Assembly: GCA_009741485.1 (NCBI GenBank)
Contig: CM019214.1
Span: 23,458,267-23,522,266, forward strand
Length of the DNA stretch: 64,000 nt
Reading direction: 5' to 3'
DNA from: Malurus cyaneus samueli
Taxonomy: Eukaryota > Chordata > Aves > Passeriformes > Maluridae
Shown: in pieces, positions 14,038 to 25,690 of the stretch
Layout of the letters: each line of letters begins with the position of its first letter
Position numbering within the stretch: position 1 is the first letter of the stretch
Made by a program: the position numbers and the translations under genes
The notes under the pieces: model-generated
Seen by the model: only the letters and a program-made list of their open reading frames with translations
Told to the model about the DNA's origin: nothing
Database searches by the model: none

Positions 14038-17000
14038 GAGCCCCTTTGCTTCCCTTAGTCTTATTGCAGTATTTCTTTGATATCCCTGAAAATTTCATCT
14101 GCTACACAGTGCTCTCTAGGATTGTAGCACAGATAAATATCTACCTTCTTTTTCTCTGACCTAGATGTGGAAAAGGTCCAAAAGTTATCTTTAGCCTGAT
14201 TAATCTAAGTCTGATCTGCTAATATGCTGCCATGGATTAAATGCATATATATATGTCATCTGAAATAGCTGAGGCTCAGCTCAGACATCTGTAACTGGCA
14301 GCACTGGAAGGTTCCTGCAGTGGGTTTTGCTAAGCAGGCATTCTGCCCAGTGCTCTCTGAGAAGGTTTCTGGGTCACCTCTGAAGACTTCGGCAGAAAAT
14401 GTGATTGTGGTTGCTCCTGATGGACTTTTCTGCAACTTAAAATTCAAGCTGATCTTAATAAATCACAAGGGAAACACGTACTGAAAAGGCCTGGGGGGAA
14501 GTCTTTAACCTCTCCCTCTGCCTGGTGCTGGCACAAGAGCCACAAGAATGCAGAAGGAGCCCAGAAACCCCTTTTGGGGAGGGTGTCCATGTCACTGGTG
14601 CTGGGGAAGCAATCCCAATCCCTCAGTTATCCCTCAGGGCACAGCGGGGCTGCCTTGCAGTGACAGACAGCTCAGGGGACATCCAGAGGACACTGTCAGC
14701 AATGTTCAGCCTTGGAGCAGCCCCAGAAGAGGCAACTTTACAAACGGTTCATTCTCATCAGCACAGCTTGATCAAACTGCCTTTCCAAGGTGCCCAAGCC
14801 CCAATGTCCACTGGTGTTTCCCAGCTCTGGTTAGATGGCTGCATGGTTACACACGGGTGGCTTTTACAGATTCCTCATGCACATCTCACCTCTGGCCACT
14901 CCCTGGGGATTTTGCTAGCTGCCCTCCCTTTTCCACTAGCTGTTCTCCCTTCAGACTGGACAGAAAAAGCGAGACAGGTCCCTGTAAAACAAGAAAGAGG
15001 GAGAAAAACCCAAAGCCACACAACACCAAACCACACAGAGGGCTGCTCCCAGCTCAGCCAAGCAGACTTTCCTACGAGCTGATGAAAGGGCAAGTGTGCC
15101 AAAAAGAAAGTGTAACTGGAAAACGAAGGGGAGCAGGTTCAGGAGACACATCAAAAAGATCAGAGGCTTCAAGAAAGTGCTAATGACAAAAGGACTAAAA
15201 ACAAGGAGAAAGAGAGTCCTCTTGCTCATTCCAGTGGTGATACGATTAAGACAAGCAGATCTCCACCAAGGATATTGTCACCAATTGCTGTTTTTAATGA
15301 AAATTGCCTGGCAGATCCCCAGCATCAGCCACTCACTCAGAGGGGTGTTTCTATTATTAGGACAGTCAGCTGGGACAGTGGCCAAGGTTTATATTAGTTC
15401 CATTACCAGCCAGCTTTAATGGCTGCTGGAGACTATCTATGATTTTTGGAAGCATAACTGCATCCTTTGGACACTACTCCAGTGTTCCTCTGTTTCAGGA
15501 AGGTCAGCACTAGCCCCTCAAAAGAAAAATTCAAATTCTAGGCTGAAATAATGGAAAATCAAGGTGTGAATGACCTTAAGAGACTGCACAATCTACTTTG
15601 GCCTCAAAGGGACTGGCTGCAAATTGAATACTGGGTGTGTGTCCTCTAGAACCTCCTCTTAGTCGTGTACTGTGTCATTGCAAACTTTCTGTCATATGAG
15701 CATTTTCTCATTTATGCGTGGCCAGGAGAAAAAAATCAGCTTCTCCCCACAAAAACTTGCAGCATCTCTACCAACTTTTCCCGTTTCATGGGGGTTTGCA
15801 AGAGCAATAATAAAATGTTATTTTATAACATCAAAATCATTCAGCAAATAAACAGTTTGCTACATTAAACTTTTTGGTGTTGAATATACAGGTGTTTATC
15901 CAAGCTGTAGAGCATACTTGGTTGAAGAGCCCCTGAAACCCCATTGTTCCTGCTAATTCCTGTAGGACTGTATTTTCTAAACTGCTGCATCCCTGTTCCA
16001 GAGTAGTGGCTTACTGGGAGATTACTTTTTTTTAATTATATGTTTCCAATTATGATCGCTGGGCTTCAAGGACAAAGGATTTTTTTATTATTATACTTTT
16101 CATGCATCATTGGAGCACCTAAAGAGCTTCCAACAGATTCTGAAAATCAGGCTGCCTGTAGTGAATGAATTCTTCAAAAACAGTGATATTATTAGCCCTT
16201 CTGTGTCATTGAACAGACAAGCTAAATGCTAAAACCAGAAATTTCATTAAAGATTAAAGAAATATCATTTCACGTTTCACCTGCTCCATTAATATCAAAT
16301 ATGAATTCTATCTTTCATGGCACAACTGAAGTGCAGTGTAAGATTTCAGATATACCATTATTTAATCTCTTTCAAAGAAAGAAAAAAATGTTCAAAATCC
16401 TTGAAGAGCTGTGTCTGAGCATGACAATATGTTTTGTCAGACCGTTTTAAGATACTAAAGAATATCTTGGCCCTCTGCTTTTTCAATAGTTCCTGTTCTT
16501 CATGCACCACTTGAAATATGTTAATGGAGACATAACTTTCAGGATAATGCCAAGCACTTACTCTTTGAGTGTAAGGCCTCCAAAGATTTCTCTGTTGGAA
16601 TACCCAAGAAGTGAAGCACTCAAAATCATTAAGTGCTTCTGAAAATCTCAGTCTTTAACTGAGAGTTTTACCTGGAATTTTTCCTGATCACTTACTTGCA
16701 GCTCACTCTTTTACTTTCTTCTCCCAAAGTTGTTTCTGAGCAGACTCCTGGCCTTTTCACCAGAGGTCAAACCCCCTGGGGATGTGGTGGGTTGTATTTT
16801 GTATCTCTGCAGCAAGAGGATGACTGTAGAACCTGCCTTAACAGGAAAAAATAAAAACTGGAAAGGATGCATGTCAGACATTTTTCTAAGAGCAGCATCC
16901 TAGCAAAAAGGCAAGTTCAGGTCATTGCATCATGTTAACAGTCCCTATGTTATATAGCAGAAGATTAAAAAAGGACACGAAAATCCTCCCAGAAAACACA

Positions 17001-17646
17001 TCCCCATTGTTTCTGGATCATTTCCAGCAGAGGCTTTCAGAAGACTATCAATATTCAAAAGAGAAACTCTCTCACAAGCTGAATGTAGATCTCAGTTACG
17101 TCCCCTGCCTGGAACAGTGCATAGATATATTTGTCACATCATTTCCATTGTCCTCAGCAGGAGCCATGGTGTGCTCCACCATGATGGTCCCTGTCACCAT
17201 TTTTTGCACTTCCCCAGTGTTTTTATGTGCTTTTTCCAGTGGCAGTACTGGTGTCAGCACAGGGCAGGCCATGGGGCTCTGCACACATGAGCATCCCCGT
17301 GGGGAAAAAGGAAACCTGACAGCACCATCATGCTTTTGAAATGGCTGAGGTTTCCACAGGGAACCTTCTGGGAAACAGCACTGCCAGAGTTCCTCAGCCA
17401 GCCTTTCCCTGCATGTATCCTTATCCTGGCTATGGTAGAACTGCGCAGCTTTCCAGTCCATGTGCCTGTGCAAGACATTGAGTCCCTATTTTAAGGGTAG
17501 GACACTACTAATAAATACAATGGGAAAAAAGGTAAAAGCATCCATTTTTATGAAACTACAGCCCCAGGGCAGCTTTACAGAGACTGAGTCTCTGGAATGC
17601 CAGGAGCAGCTCTTTTTTTTTCTCCACTGCTCTTTGGGGAGATGTT

Positions 17647-17764
17647 TGCAGGGGCAGGGGCAGGGACAGGGCAGGGACAGGAGCAGGGACAGGGACAGGG
17701 ACAGGCACAGGGCAGGGACAGGGCTGGGACAGGGACAGGAACAGGGACAGGGACAGGGACAGGA

Positions 17765-17798
<34 letters not shown>

Positions 17799-18478
17799 GC
17801 AGGGACAGGGACAAGGACAGGACAGGGACGGCACAGGGACAGGGCAGGGACAGGGCAGGCAGGGCAGGGCAGGGCAGGGCAGGACAGGGCGGACAGGGCA
17901 GGGCAGGGGCAGGACAGGCAGGCAGGGACAGGGCAGGGGCAGGGGCAGGGACAGGGACAGGGCAGGGACAGGCCAGGGACAGGACAGGACAGGCACAGGG
18001 ACAGGGACAGGGCAGGACAGGGACAGGGCAGGGACAGGGCAGGGACAGGGACAGGGACAGGGCAGGGACAGGGACAGGCACAGGACAGGCACAGGGACAG
18101 GGACAGGACAGGGACAGGGACAGGGACAGAGGGACAGGGACAGGGACAGGGACAGGGGGACAGGGACAGGGACAAGGACAGGGACAGGGGCAGGGCAGGG
18201 AGGCAAGGACAGGACAGGGACAGGGACAGGGACAGGGGACAGGACAGGACGGGCAGGGCAGGGCAGGGACAGACAGGCAGGGCAGGACAGGACAGGCACA
18301 GGGCAGGGACAGGGACAGGGACAGGGACAGGCAGACAGGGACAGGGACAGGGCGGGACAGGGACAGGGACAGGGACAGGACAGGGGACAGGGACAGGACA
18401 GGGCAGGGCAGAGCAGGACAGGACAGGCAGGGACGGAGCAGGGACAGGACAGGGACAGGGACAGGACAGAGCGGGACA

Positions 18479-18523
<45 letters not shown>

Positions 18524-18590
18524 AGCACAGGGCAGGGACAGGGACAGGGCAGGGGCAGGTACAGGGACAGGAGCAGGGACAGGGACAAGC
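17647..18590. repeat. GGGACA/GGGCA minisatellite array
   Basis: About 0.94 kb of almost uninterrupted short units on the plus strand: mainly GGGACA, mixed with GGGCA, GGGGCA and GGACA. Because nearly every base lies in these units there are no stop codons in several frames on both strands. The long open frames there (Gly-Thr/Asp-Arg repeats on plus, Cys-Pro/Val-Pro repeats on minus) are therefore products of the repeat and not genes. GGG runs recur about every six bases, so the plus strand has strong potential to form G-quadruplexes. The right end breaks into unique sequence through a short inverted unit (18581-18597). Confidence 0.97.
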
Positions 18591-18848
18591 TGTCCCTAAG
18601 TGTCCCAGCTACTCAGCTGCATGGCTCACGGCTGCTGGGGCAGTTCAGGCAGCACTGCCAAACCCGCACTGACGGGTTCTTGGGCCCCTACAAACAGCGA
18701 TGCGATGTTTACTGCTCACGCTGAAGTGCCACATGGGCTGCAAGCTGTTTCCTCTTGGCTGAGAGCTGGGAGGGACACAGCCCCCGCTGCCTGTGAGCAG
18801 CCACTTCTTCCCCGATGCCGACCAAGCAGGGCAAGAGCTCCTTCGCTG

Positions 18849-18864
18849 TTTGTTTGTTTGTTTG
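18849..18864. repeat. (TTTG)n simple repeat
   Basis: Four consecutive GTTT units. Confidence 0.85.
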
Positions 18865-21800
18865 TAGAAAACTCCTGGCAGAGATGCATCAACTTTATTT
18901 CAGCTTTTCACAGAAATCTCTTTCCTCTAAGTACTGTGTGAGGCAAGGATTTGCAGAGGGAAAGACTCTCAAATGTGCAGCCTTGAAAACGACCCAGCCA
19001 GATCGCAGCTCCCTGACATTGCCAGAGCACAGGGATTTTCCCATGATCGATTTTCCCAGTTGATCCTAAACAGATAGAAGCCTTCCTGTTGCAGAAAATT
19101 ACCTCTGGTCATTTGCTCCCGGTTTAGTTCTCCTGGCTGACCTTCAAATCCTTTTACAAAAATTCCTGATATTCTCACTGCCCTGCCAAAAAGATTGCTG
19201 GGATTGGCAAAGGTCTGGCGAGCTGAGCAGACAGAGGAGAGCAAGTGCAGCTGAGCTCCTCGATGGTCCCAACTTACTTCTCAACCCACTAATTGCTCAG
19301 CAGTGCAAACAAGAGGAAAACAAACAGCTTCTATTGGAGGAGGGCTGTGAGCAAACCTAAATTATTTGGGAAGGAGAATCCCTTCAGGGCTCCCTGTTTT
19401 CCTGACCGAAAACAAGCTGAAGAATTGTAATGGAAGGAAAGCATCCTCTGTGGTTTCTGTGCTGAGGCTGCCATCATTCAAAAACAGGAATTGAAGTTAT
19501 CCAGAAACTGTTTCACAATCCCTGAAATAATCTTTTAAATCCTCCTATAAACCTAATATTAGGTCTCAAGAATGTATCAGTAAATTATTTCTATTTTTTC
19601 AGCATTAAAATATTTTAGGATTAATAAATTTAACCTTCAGTAGCACTGTGGCAGTCATTAAAGAAAACTGAATTCATGTTTTGGTAGTCTGAAAAGATTA
19701 CATTAAAAAATTTGGTTCAAAAATTTTTAACCTGCTGGTCTAGCAAGATTAAGTCATAGGAAACATTATGGATTGGAGCAACCTGGTCAAAAATACCCCT
19801 CCCAAGGACCTGATTGATTCCCAGGTTATAAACTCTCAGGGGTTTGTCTCTTCCTTGGGCAACATTCTGGATCCCAATCTAATAATCCCAAATTAAACTG
19901 TGATCCTTATTTAGGGCCTCTTCTCATGTCAGGGTCTGGGACTCTGCCCTTCAATACTTCAAAGGTTTGAGGATGGCAGAGATGCTTCCAGGAGTGTCTC
20001 TTTCCCTCCTGACAAGACTCCCCTGCTCTGCTGTGGAAGTTAATAATGGGGTACAGAGGACAAGTAAAACAGCCTCTGAGGGTAATACAGAGGTGGTCAG
20101 AAAGGTATAATTTGTGTATAAGGCAGTCATGCATAGACATTCAGTTCAGGCCAATACCTAATTGACCTCCTTTTAATTCAAAAAACATCACCCTCATTGG
20201 TATTTCAGTGAGATGCCATGCTGGAGAGAGCCCAGAAACTCCTGGATGCTTGCTGTCCTCCAGAGAATGTCTGGAAGGCTAAACAGGCACACTGAAATAT
20301 TAGTGGGCTTCTTCTTTGGAGCCACCATCAAGGACACATTTTTGTCATTAATCTGGGAGACTGAGTTCTTTCCTTTACCCCTTGAATCCGTATAACTCTC
20401 TGTAGATCTGGCCAAATTCAACTTTTGTAATTACATTTTCCAGAGCAGAGTAGTCTTAAATCAATAATTAAACAAAAGTTAGTTAGCACTTTTGATTTAC
20501 TTTGCATTTTTCAATGTAGACTTACTGAAAGCTTACGTAATTTAGGGACATCTCCTTCAAGCATGTACAATCTAAACTATAATTTAAATGAACTGGAAAA
20601 AAAATTAATTCTGTAAGTTGAATCAATATGTCATGAATTGGCATACTGCATTAAGCAGGGCAAGTAGAATTGGATGGAACAGTTATACACCCTAGAGTAC
20701 AAGGTGACTGCTGTGTTCTCCAAACCTCAACATTTGCAGCTTAATGAGCGCTGAAGGGTGGAACAGGTGTGGGTAACCCAGTAGTCTGCCTTTATTTTCT
20801 GAAAAGAATAAACATCCTTACTTTACCCTGTGGTCTAAGTCTGGGTTGCTTTATTTAGAAATCTAATACATGGTTTGTCTCCAGAGAAATATTCAGTTTT
20901 CATGGGTTAGGATACTTTTTCTGTTCACAAATGAATATTTTTCTGAATATTTTTCTTTCTACTTTTTTTTTTAATTCCCCACATTCAGAGCGGTTACTTC
21001 ATAGTGGTTAGCTCTAATGAGTATGATAAAGTAATGGCATAGTTTATTCAAATTCTGCACAGTTGTATCTCACTGGAAACAGACACTTAGACATGCCTGA
21101 AGGAATTGAATCACAACTTATCTAACTGATTATCAATGTTCACATTTGTTTTGTTGTAATCATAGTGAGGGGCAGCTAAATGGTGTATGCCCCTCTTAAA
21201 GTAGGCTTGTGTAGGCTGCCTCTTACACCTGGGATAAAATTCGAGGTACGCACTGTAGTGTACATGCAAGCCAGCTTTAATGGTGACAGATATGACAATA
21301 ATGCACTGAAACCTGGTCACATGAAGCTGTCTGAGTCATGTGAGAGCCTGGAGAGCAGCAGGATTCTGTTGCTGTATCTGCACTGCTGCTCTTGCTGGTA
21401 CCAACATTGAATTGCTTGAACTTGCTGCTATTATTGAATTAGTGAGGTTAAACCTGCTTGGATATGCCAGCACATAGAGCAATCACAGCTGTGGTTGCAA
21501 TTCAGACAGAAACTTTGTGGGTTCAGGGGTGGTAATCTGTGATTATGTTTCCTCTGAATGATTTGCACGTTGATGCCTTCTTGGTCTGGTGACAGCTGCC
21601 CTTCCAGACTCTTCACTCTGGGCAAGTCCTGGTATCAGCCTCTGCACACCAAGGGATTTCCACTCTTCATTTCTGTCCTTTTACCAGGCAGCAACCAAAT
21701 TTCACAAAAGCCCAGGGTTAAATGATGACTGTGAAGTCCACCTGCCACAGAGGTGCCTTCATGTGTAAAGACAGAAGGCAGAAATCCAGATGAGTGTCCA

Positions 21801-24402
21801 CTGAACAGAAATCTGAAGGTAGGAGCCAATTTCTGTGAAGGAGCTGTTGGGTTCAGTATACTACTGTCCTGCTGACCAGGAGTAATGCAATTTGAAAGAA
21901 CAGAACCAGAAGGTGAGAAAAAAAGGTGGCTGGAGGTATCTGAAAGCTGTCAGGGAAGTGAACTGGGGGATGTGAACAAATTCTCACTAGCATGCACACC
22001 CTATGAGCTAGAACAGCAGCCACAGGGCAGATCTTCAGCCCACATCTTGAAGGAACCTACAAGTCCTGCTATTCTATTTAGATTTCAGTTTAGAAGGTGA
22101 TTTTAAAAATATATTTGAAAGTAAGTAATTGGAGACTGTTTTATAACATACATTTTGTATCACAGTGATAACCTAAATGCTGGTATTTTCTAACTTCAGA
22201 GTGATTTAATTATCTCTCTTAAAACACCTCTTAATATAGTTAGTGAATGTAATTAGATCACAGAGGCTGGCTTAAAACATCATCACAACTGCATCACAAG
22301 AGGAAATGCTCAGCTTAATGGCCCCTCATTTCATATCTCTCCCTGCATCAGCTCAGTGTGTTTTAATTCAGATTTCCCCCATAATACCCTCTGTTGAGCC
22401 ATTCACTTTTCTGAGAGGTAGCTCTGACATTCTGACAGAAAAAGTAACAACGGTAATATCTTATCATTGTCAACAACAGGAAAATGTCACAAGAAAGAGA
22501 TGAAGGGCACGAGACAAAATGCAGTCAGGGGAAGAGGAGAGGTAGAAACAAGATTCCTCTTGCTCCCACTCACTGTGTGCTGATCTTGGCTAAGCAGGTG
22601 GGACAGGGAAAAAAAATGAGGAAGCCTGGAGTCAAAGCATGTTAAAGACAGGAATGGAATGAAAAGCACAAGTGAAAGCTGCCTTCTCCCACCACGAAAC
22701 ATTTGAGCTTGACATGAATGAAGCAATGAAGGCTAAGGTGAGCCAGTTCCCATGGCTGATTGGCTCTGTAGCTGAATCTGCTAGAACTGAGGAGAATATT
22801 TTTGGCAAGCACCATCTGTGATGCAGACACTTGTCACCGGGAGCTGGATGCACTGGGCATGGAATAACCTGGGGGCTGAGCAGGTACCAACCCAAGTCAC
22901 CAGCAGGCTCCCCATTCACTTCCACGACAATAGAGGATGAGTTCCCTTATAGAGGATGCTTAAATAGGGTGTTACATCTTCTCACACATCTCTGCTACCT
23001 GTATATAGGCAAGGAGATAAGTGATTTTACAGGATCTGGGTCACACTAGAAGACACTTCCCTAGCTCATCTACTGGATTTTTTTTATGCAGTAGTTTGGT
23101 GTCCTAAGAAAAATATCAGAATCAGCTTTTGAGCTCACTGGCTAAATGCAATCAATTGTGGTGGTAAAGTCCATGTTTAAAATACTGTAAAAGATGTGTG
23201 AAAACTAAGATAGAATGGGAAAAAAAGAATCCCTTCATCTCCCTGATGAAGAGTTAGGCAGATTTCAGGTATAACACGTGCTTGTAACAATTGCTTGCTG
23301 AGTGACTGGCATGTGTCTTGCCCTCAGAGTGAGCTGTCACAAGGGACAGACAAAGAAATTGAAATTACTGTAAAACCCTGTAAAGGGAAGGTTTATGAGC
23401 ATAAGGCTTTATTTCTCCTTGCCACTAGAATACCTGATTTTTCCTTTCACAGACTACTGAAGGCTCCTACCAGTGGCACCACTTGAAGAGGAAATAATAC
23501 AAAAGGAGTCCATCTCAATGCCTGTTCAGCTAAGAGGCAATCATTCTAAGTAAGCCTGTGTTGTTCTCCCTAAGCCTTTGACCACCTGCAGTGCCAGGTA
23601 AAGAGGCAGTCAGTGCTGATAGACTCTTGGATTTAAGACTTTGACACAAAATTAAAGGGCTCCTGGAGAGGGCTGTCAATAGTTCACTAGTGCAGGCAGC
23701 AGCCCTACTGCATGGACAGGAAGGGCCTGTAATACCCCAGACCAGCTTTTCTCTGGTACCAGCAAGAGAGCTGTTTCTAAACAGGTTTATTCCAATGCCT
23801 TAGGCATTCACAACTCTTCCTCTTTCCAGTGAACTACACAAAAATGAAGAAAACACAAAGAAGTCAAGGAGAGGAAAGTAAGGGAGACTGACATTACATG
23901 GAGATGTTGCATTACCTTCAAACCACGCATTATTTACCCAAGCTGTTCACAGTTAATGTTTTATTTCAAAGAAAAGGAAACAATTTCAGGAATGAAAATG
24001 CTCAGCTAGTGCCTGTAAATAGCCTTAAGTCTACCCTGCAGTGACACCTTGAGGGGAAAACATTAAAAATAAATAACCAGAATGTGCATTCTAAATCAAT
24101 GCTAAAGAAAGAGAAGGCACAAGAAGACCACCTGGATGGGCCATGCCTGGTCCCCTGGAAAGGAGAGCTCATAGCAATGTGGGGCTCGATGGCAGCATCC
24201 TCACAAACAGCTTTCTGTTAAGTTGTACTACCTCTCACTTCTCCTGTAGAAATCCTATATTACTACAGTCTCACTTTCTCCTCTTTTCCAGAGGAGATAC
24301 AACAAGTATCTCATGTTTTTCAGAGAGTATTTTGGATCAACATTTGGTTTGGACATTTTTTCTGCAACTGAAAATGATCTCACATAAAAAAAATTGTTAG
24401 GG

Positions 24403-24417
24403 TTTTTTTTTTTTTTT
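24403..24417. repeat. Poly-T tract
   Basis: Fifteen consecutive T. It could be the tail of an old minus-strand retrotransposon, but no body was recognised. Confidence 0.7.
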
Positions 24418-24999
24418 GGGCCATTTCTTATTCTTTCTGTCATAAAATAAATTACTTAGCCTCCTAGAGAGCAATGGAAGGCTCCAGGATGACATGGAGG
24501 TGGCTTCCCTGGTCTGGCCTGGCAGATTTGGCTGCCAGGGGTCAGTCTGGTGGTTGCAGCTATAGAGGGGCTAATTGGGTCTGGTCCCTCTCCTACTCAC
24601 CAACCTTTTCTTTCTGTGGCACACTCAATACTGGTGGTACATATAAGCCCTTACAGAAGCTTTTCTCCAGACATGACCCAGGAATGGCATCAGAGATGAG
24701 CTCCTGGAAATGGCCCCACTTGGGGCTGTGTGGGCTCACCTTGGCTGAGTGTGGAGGCAAATATCTGGGGAAATGTCCCCTGTTTTAGCAAACTGCAGTG
24801 GCCAGGCATCTCGGGTGTCTGAGGGATTGCTGCTCATGAGGAAGAGCAGCTGCAAATGATCACTGCTCCTCCCACAGGGCATTCATATGGAAATGAACGC
24901 TGGTTTAAGATTTCCATATGTGTGAGCTGCACCTCTGTACTGTGTGGTCAAACAGGTCAGCAGCTGAAATTCACTGTAACGCCTCCAGCCGGGCTTTGG

Positions 25000-25690
25000 T
25001 TCAGTGAAGTTCAGCAGGGGCAAGTGCAGAGCTCTGCACCCGAGCAGGAATAACCCCAGGCACAGGCACAGGCTGTGGGCCAGCCCGATGGAAAGCAGCT
25101 CTAGAAGGGCCTGGGGGTCACTGGGGACAGCGAACTGTCCATGAGGCAGCAGTGTGTCCTTGTGGCCAAGAAGGCAAATGGGGTCACAGGGTGCGTTAGG
25201 AAAAGCTTTGCCAGCAGGTCAGGGAGGTGATCCTGCCCCTCTGCTCATCCCTGGGGAGAATCATCTGCAGTGCCCTGTCCAGTTCTGGGCTCCTCAGAGC
25301 TACTGGGGTTCATTGGGTGGAGGGCAAAGAAGATGATTAAAGGATTGGAGCATCTCTCTTTCAAGGATAAGCTGAGGCAGCCGAGCCTGTTCAGGCACTA
25401 CAAGATGTGACAGAGAGGAGACTTTGGTGGTGCTGAGCAATAGGACGAGAGGCAATGGGCAGAAACTGATGCACAGGAAATTCCACCAGAACACGAGGAA
25501 GAACTTCAATGTGCAGGTGATGGAGCTCTGGAACACATTGCCCATAGAGGACATGGAGTGTCCCTCACTGGAGACATTCCAGAACCTTCTGGATGCAATC
25601 CTCTGCCATGTGCTCTGGGATAACCCTGCTTGAGCAGGGAGGAGCCACTGTGGCCCCTTCCAATCTGATCCATTCTGTAATTCAGCGATG
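25000..25690 (+). mobile_element. CR1 LINE fragment, plus orientation, 5' truncated
   Basis: The left half resembles the end of CR1 ORF2. It includes a readable but broken block related to the end of the reverse transcriptase (QQCVLVAKKANG, about 25150-25190) and the text-book segment around 'gtccagttctgggctcctca' (25278-25297). The right half matches the CR1 3' region, with a segment around 'ctgatgcacaggaaattcc' (25467-25485), 'ggagctctggaacacattgcc' less one base (about 25521-25541), and an end at 'gatccattctg'. Frames are interrupted, so the copy is dead. CR1 is the main LINE of birds and other sauropsids. Boundaries are approximate. Confidence 0.88.

Larger units (their letters stand above)
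7500..17640. other. Intergenic DNA, GLRA2 to minisatellite
   Basis: No gene was recognised. The block is mostly AT-rich, with GC-richer islands at about 7515-7880, 12120-12430 and 14525-15183. These islands carry longer chance-like open frames in more than one frame but no recognisable protein motif. Simple repeats occur at 8153-8178, 9108-9122 and 14010-14037. No exon pair with matching splice phases was noticed. Confidence 0.6.
18600..24995. other. Intergenic DNA, minisatellite to CR1
   Basis: No gene was recognised. Contents include a (TTTG)n run at 18849-18864, a T run at 24403-24417, and a TATA-containing stretch near 19830-19900 that is weakly reminiscent of an LTR but has no confirmed ends. 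Open frames are under 105 codons and unrecognised. Confidence 0.6.

Noticed and set aside
16150..16230. Possible second MIR-like fragment (ATTATTAGCCC ... GAACAGACAAGC)
   Set aside because: Only one short block resembles the consensus; neighbouring blocks are missing.
16932..17339. 135-codon plus-strand open frame in the intergenic region
   Set aside because: No recognisable domain, overlapping antisense frame of similar length, and no splice or promoter context.
17460..18724. Very long open frames (up to about 379 codons on plus and 337 on minus) over the minisatellite
   Set aside because: They are produced by stop-free GGGACA/GGGCA units. The proteins are pure dipeptide-like repeats in several frames at once, with no start context or splice structure of a gene.
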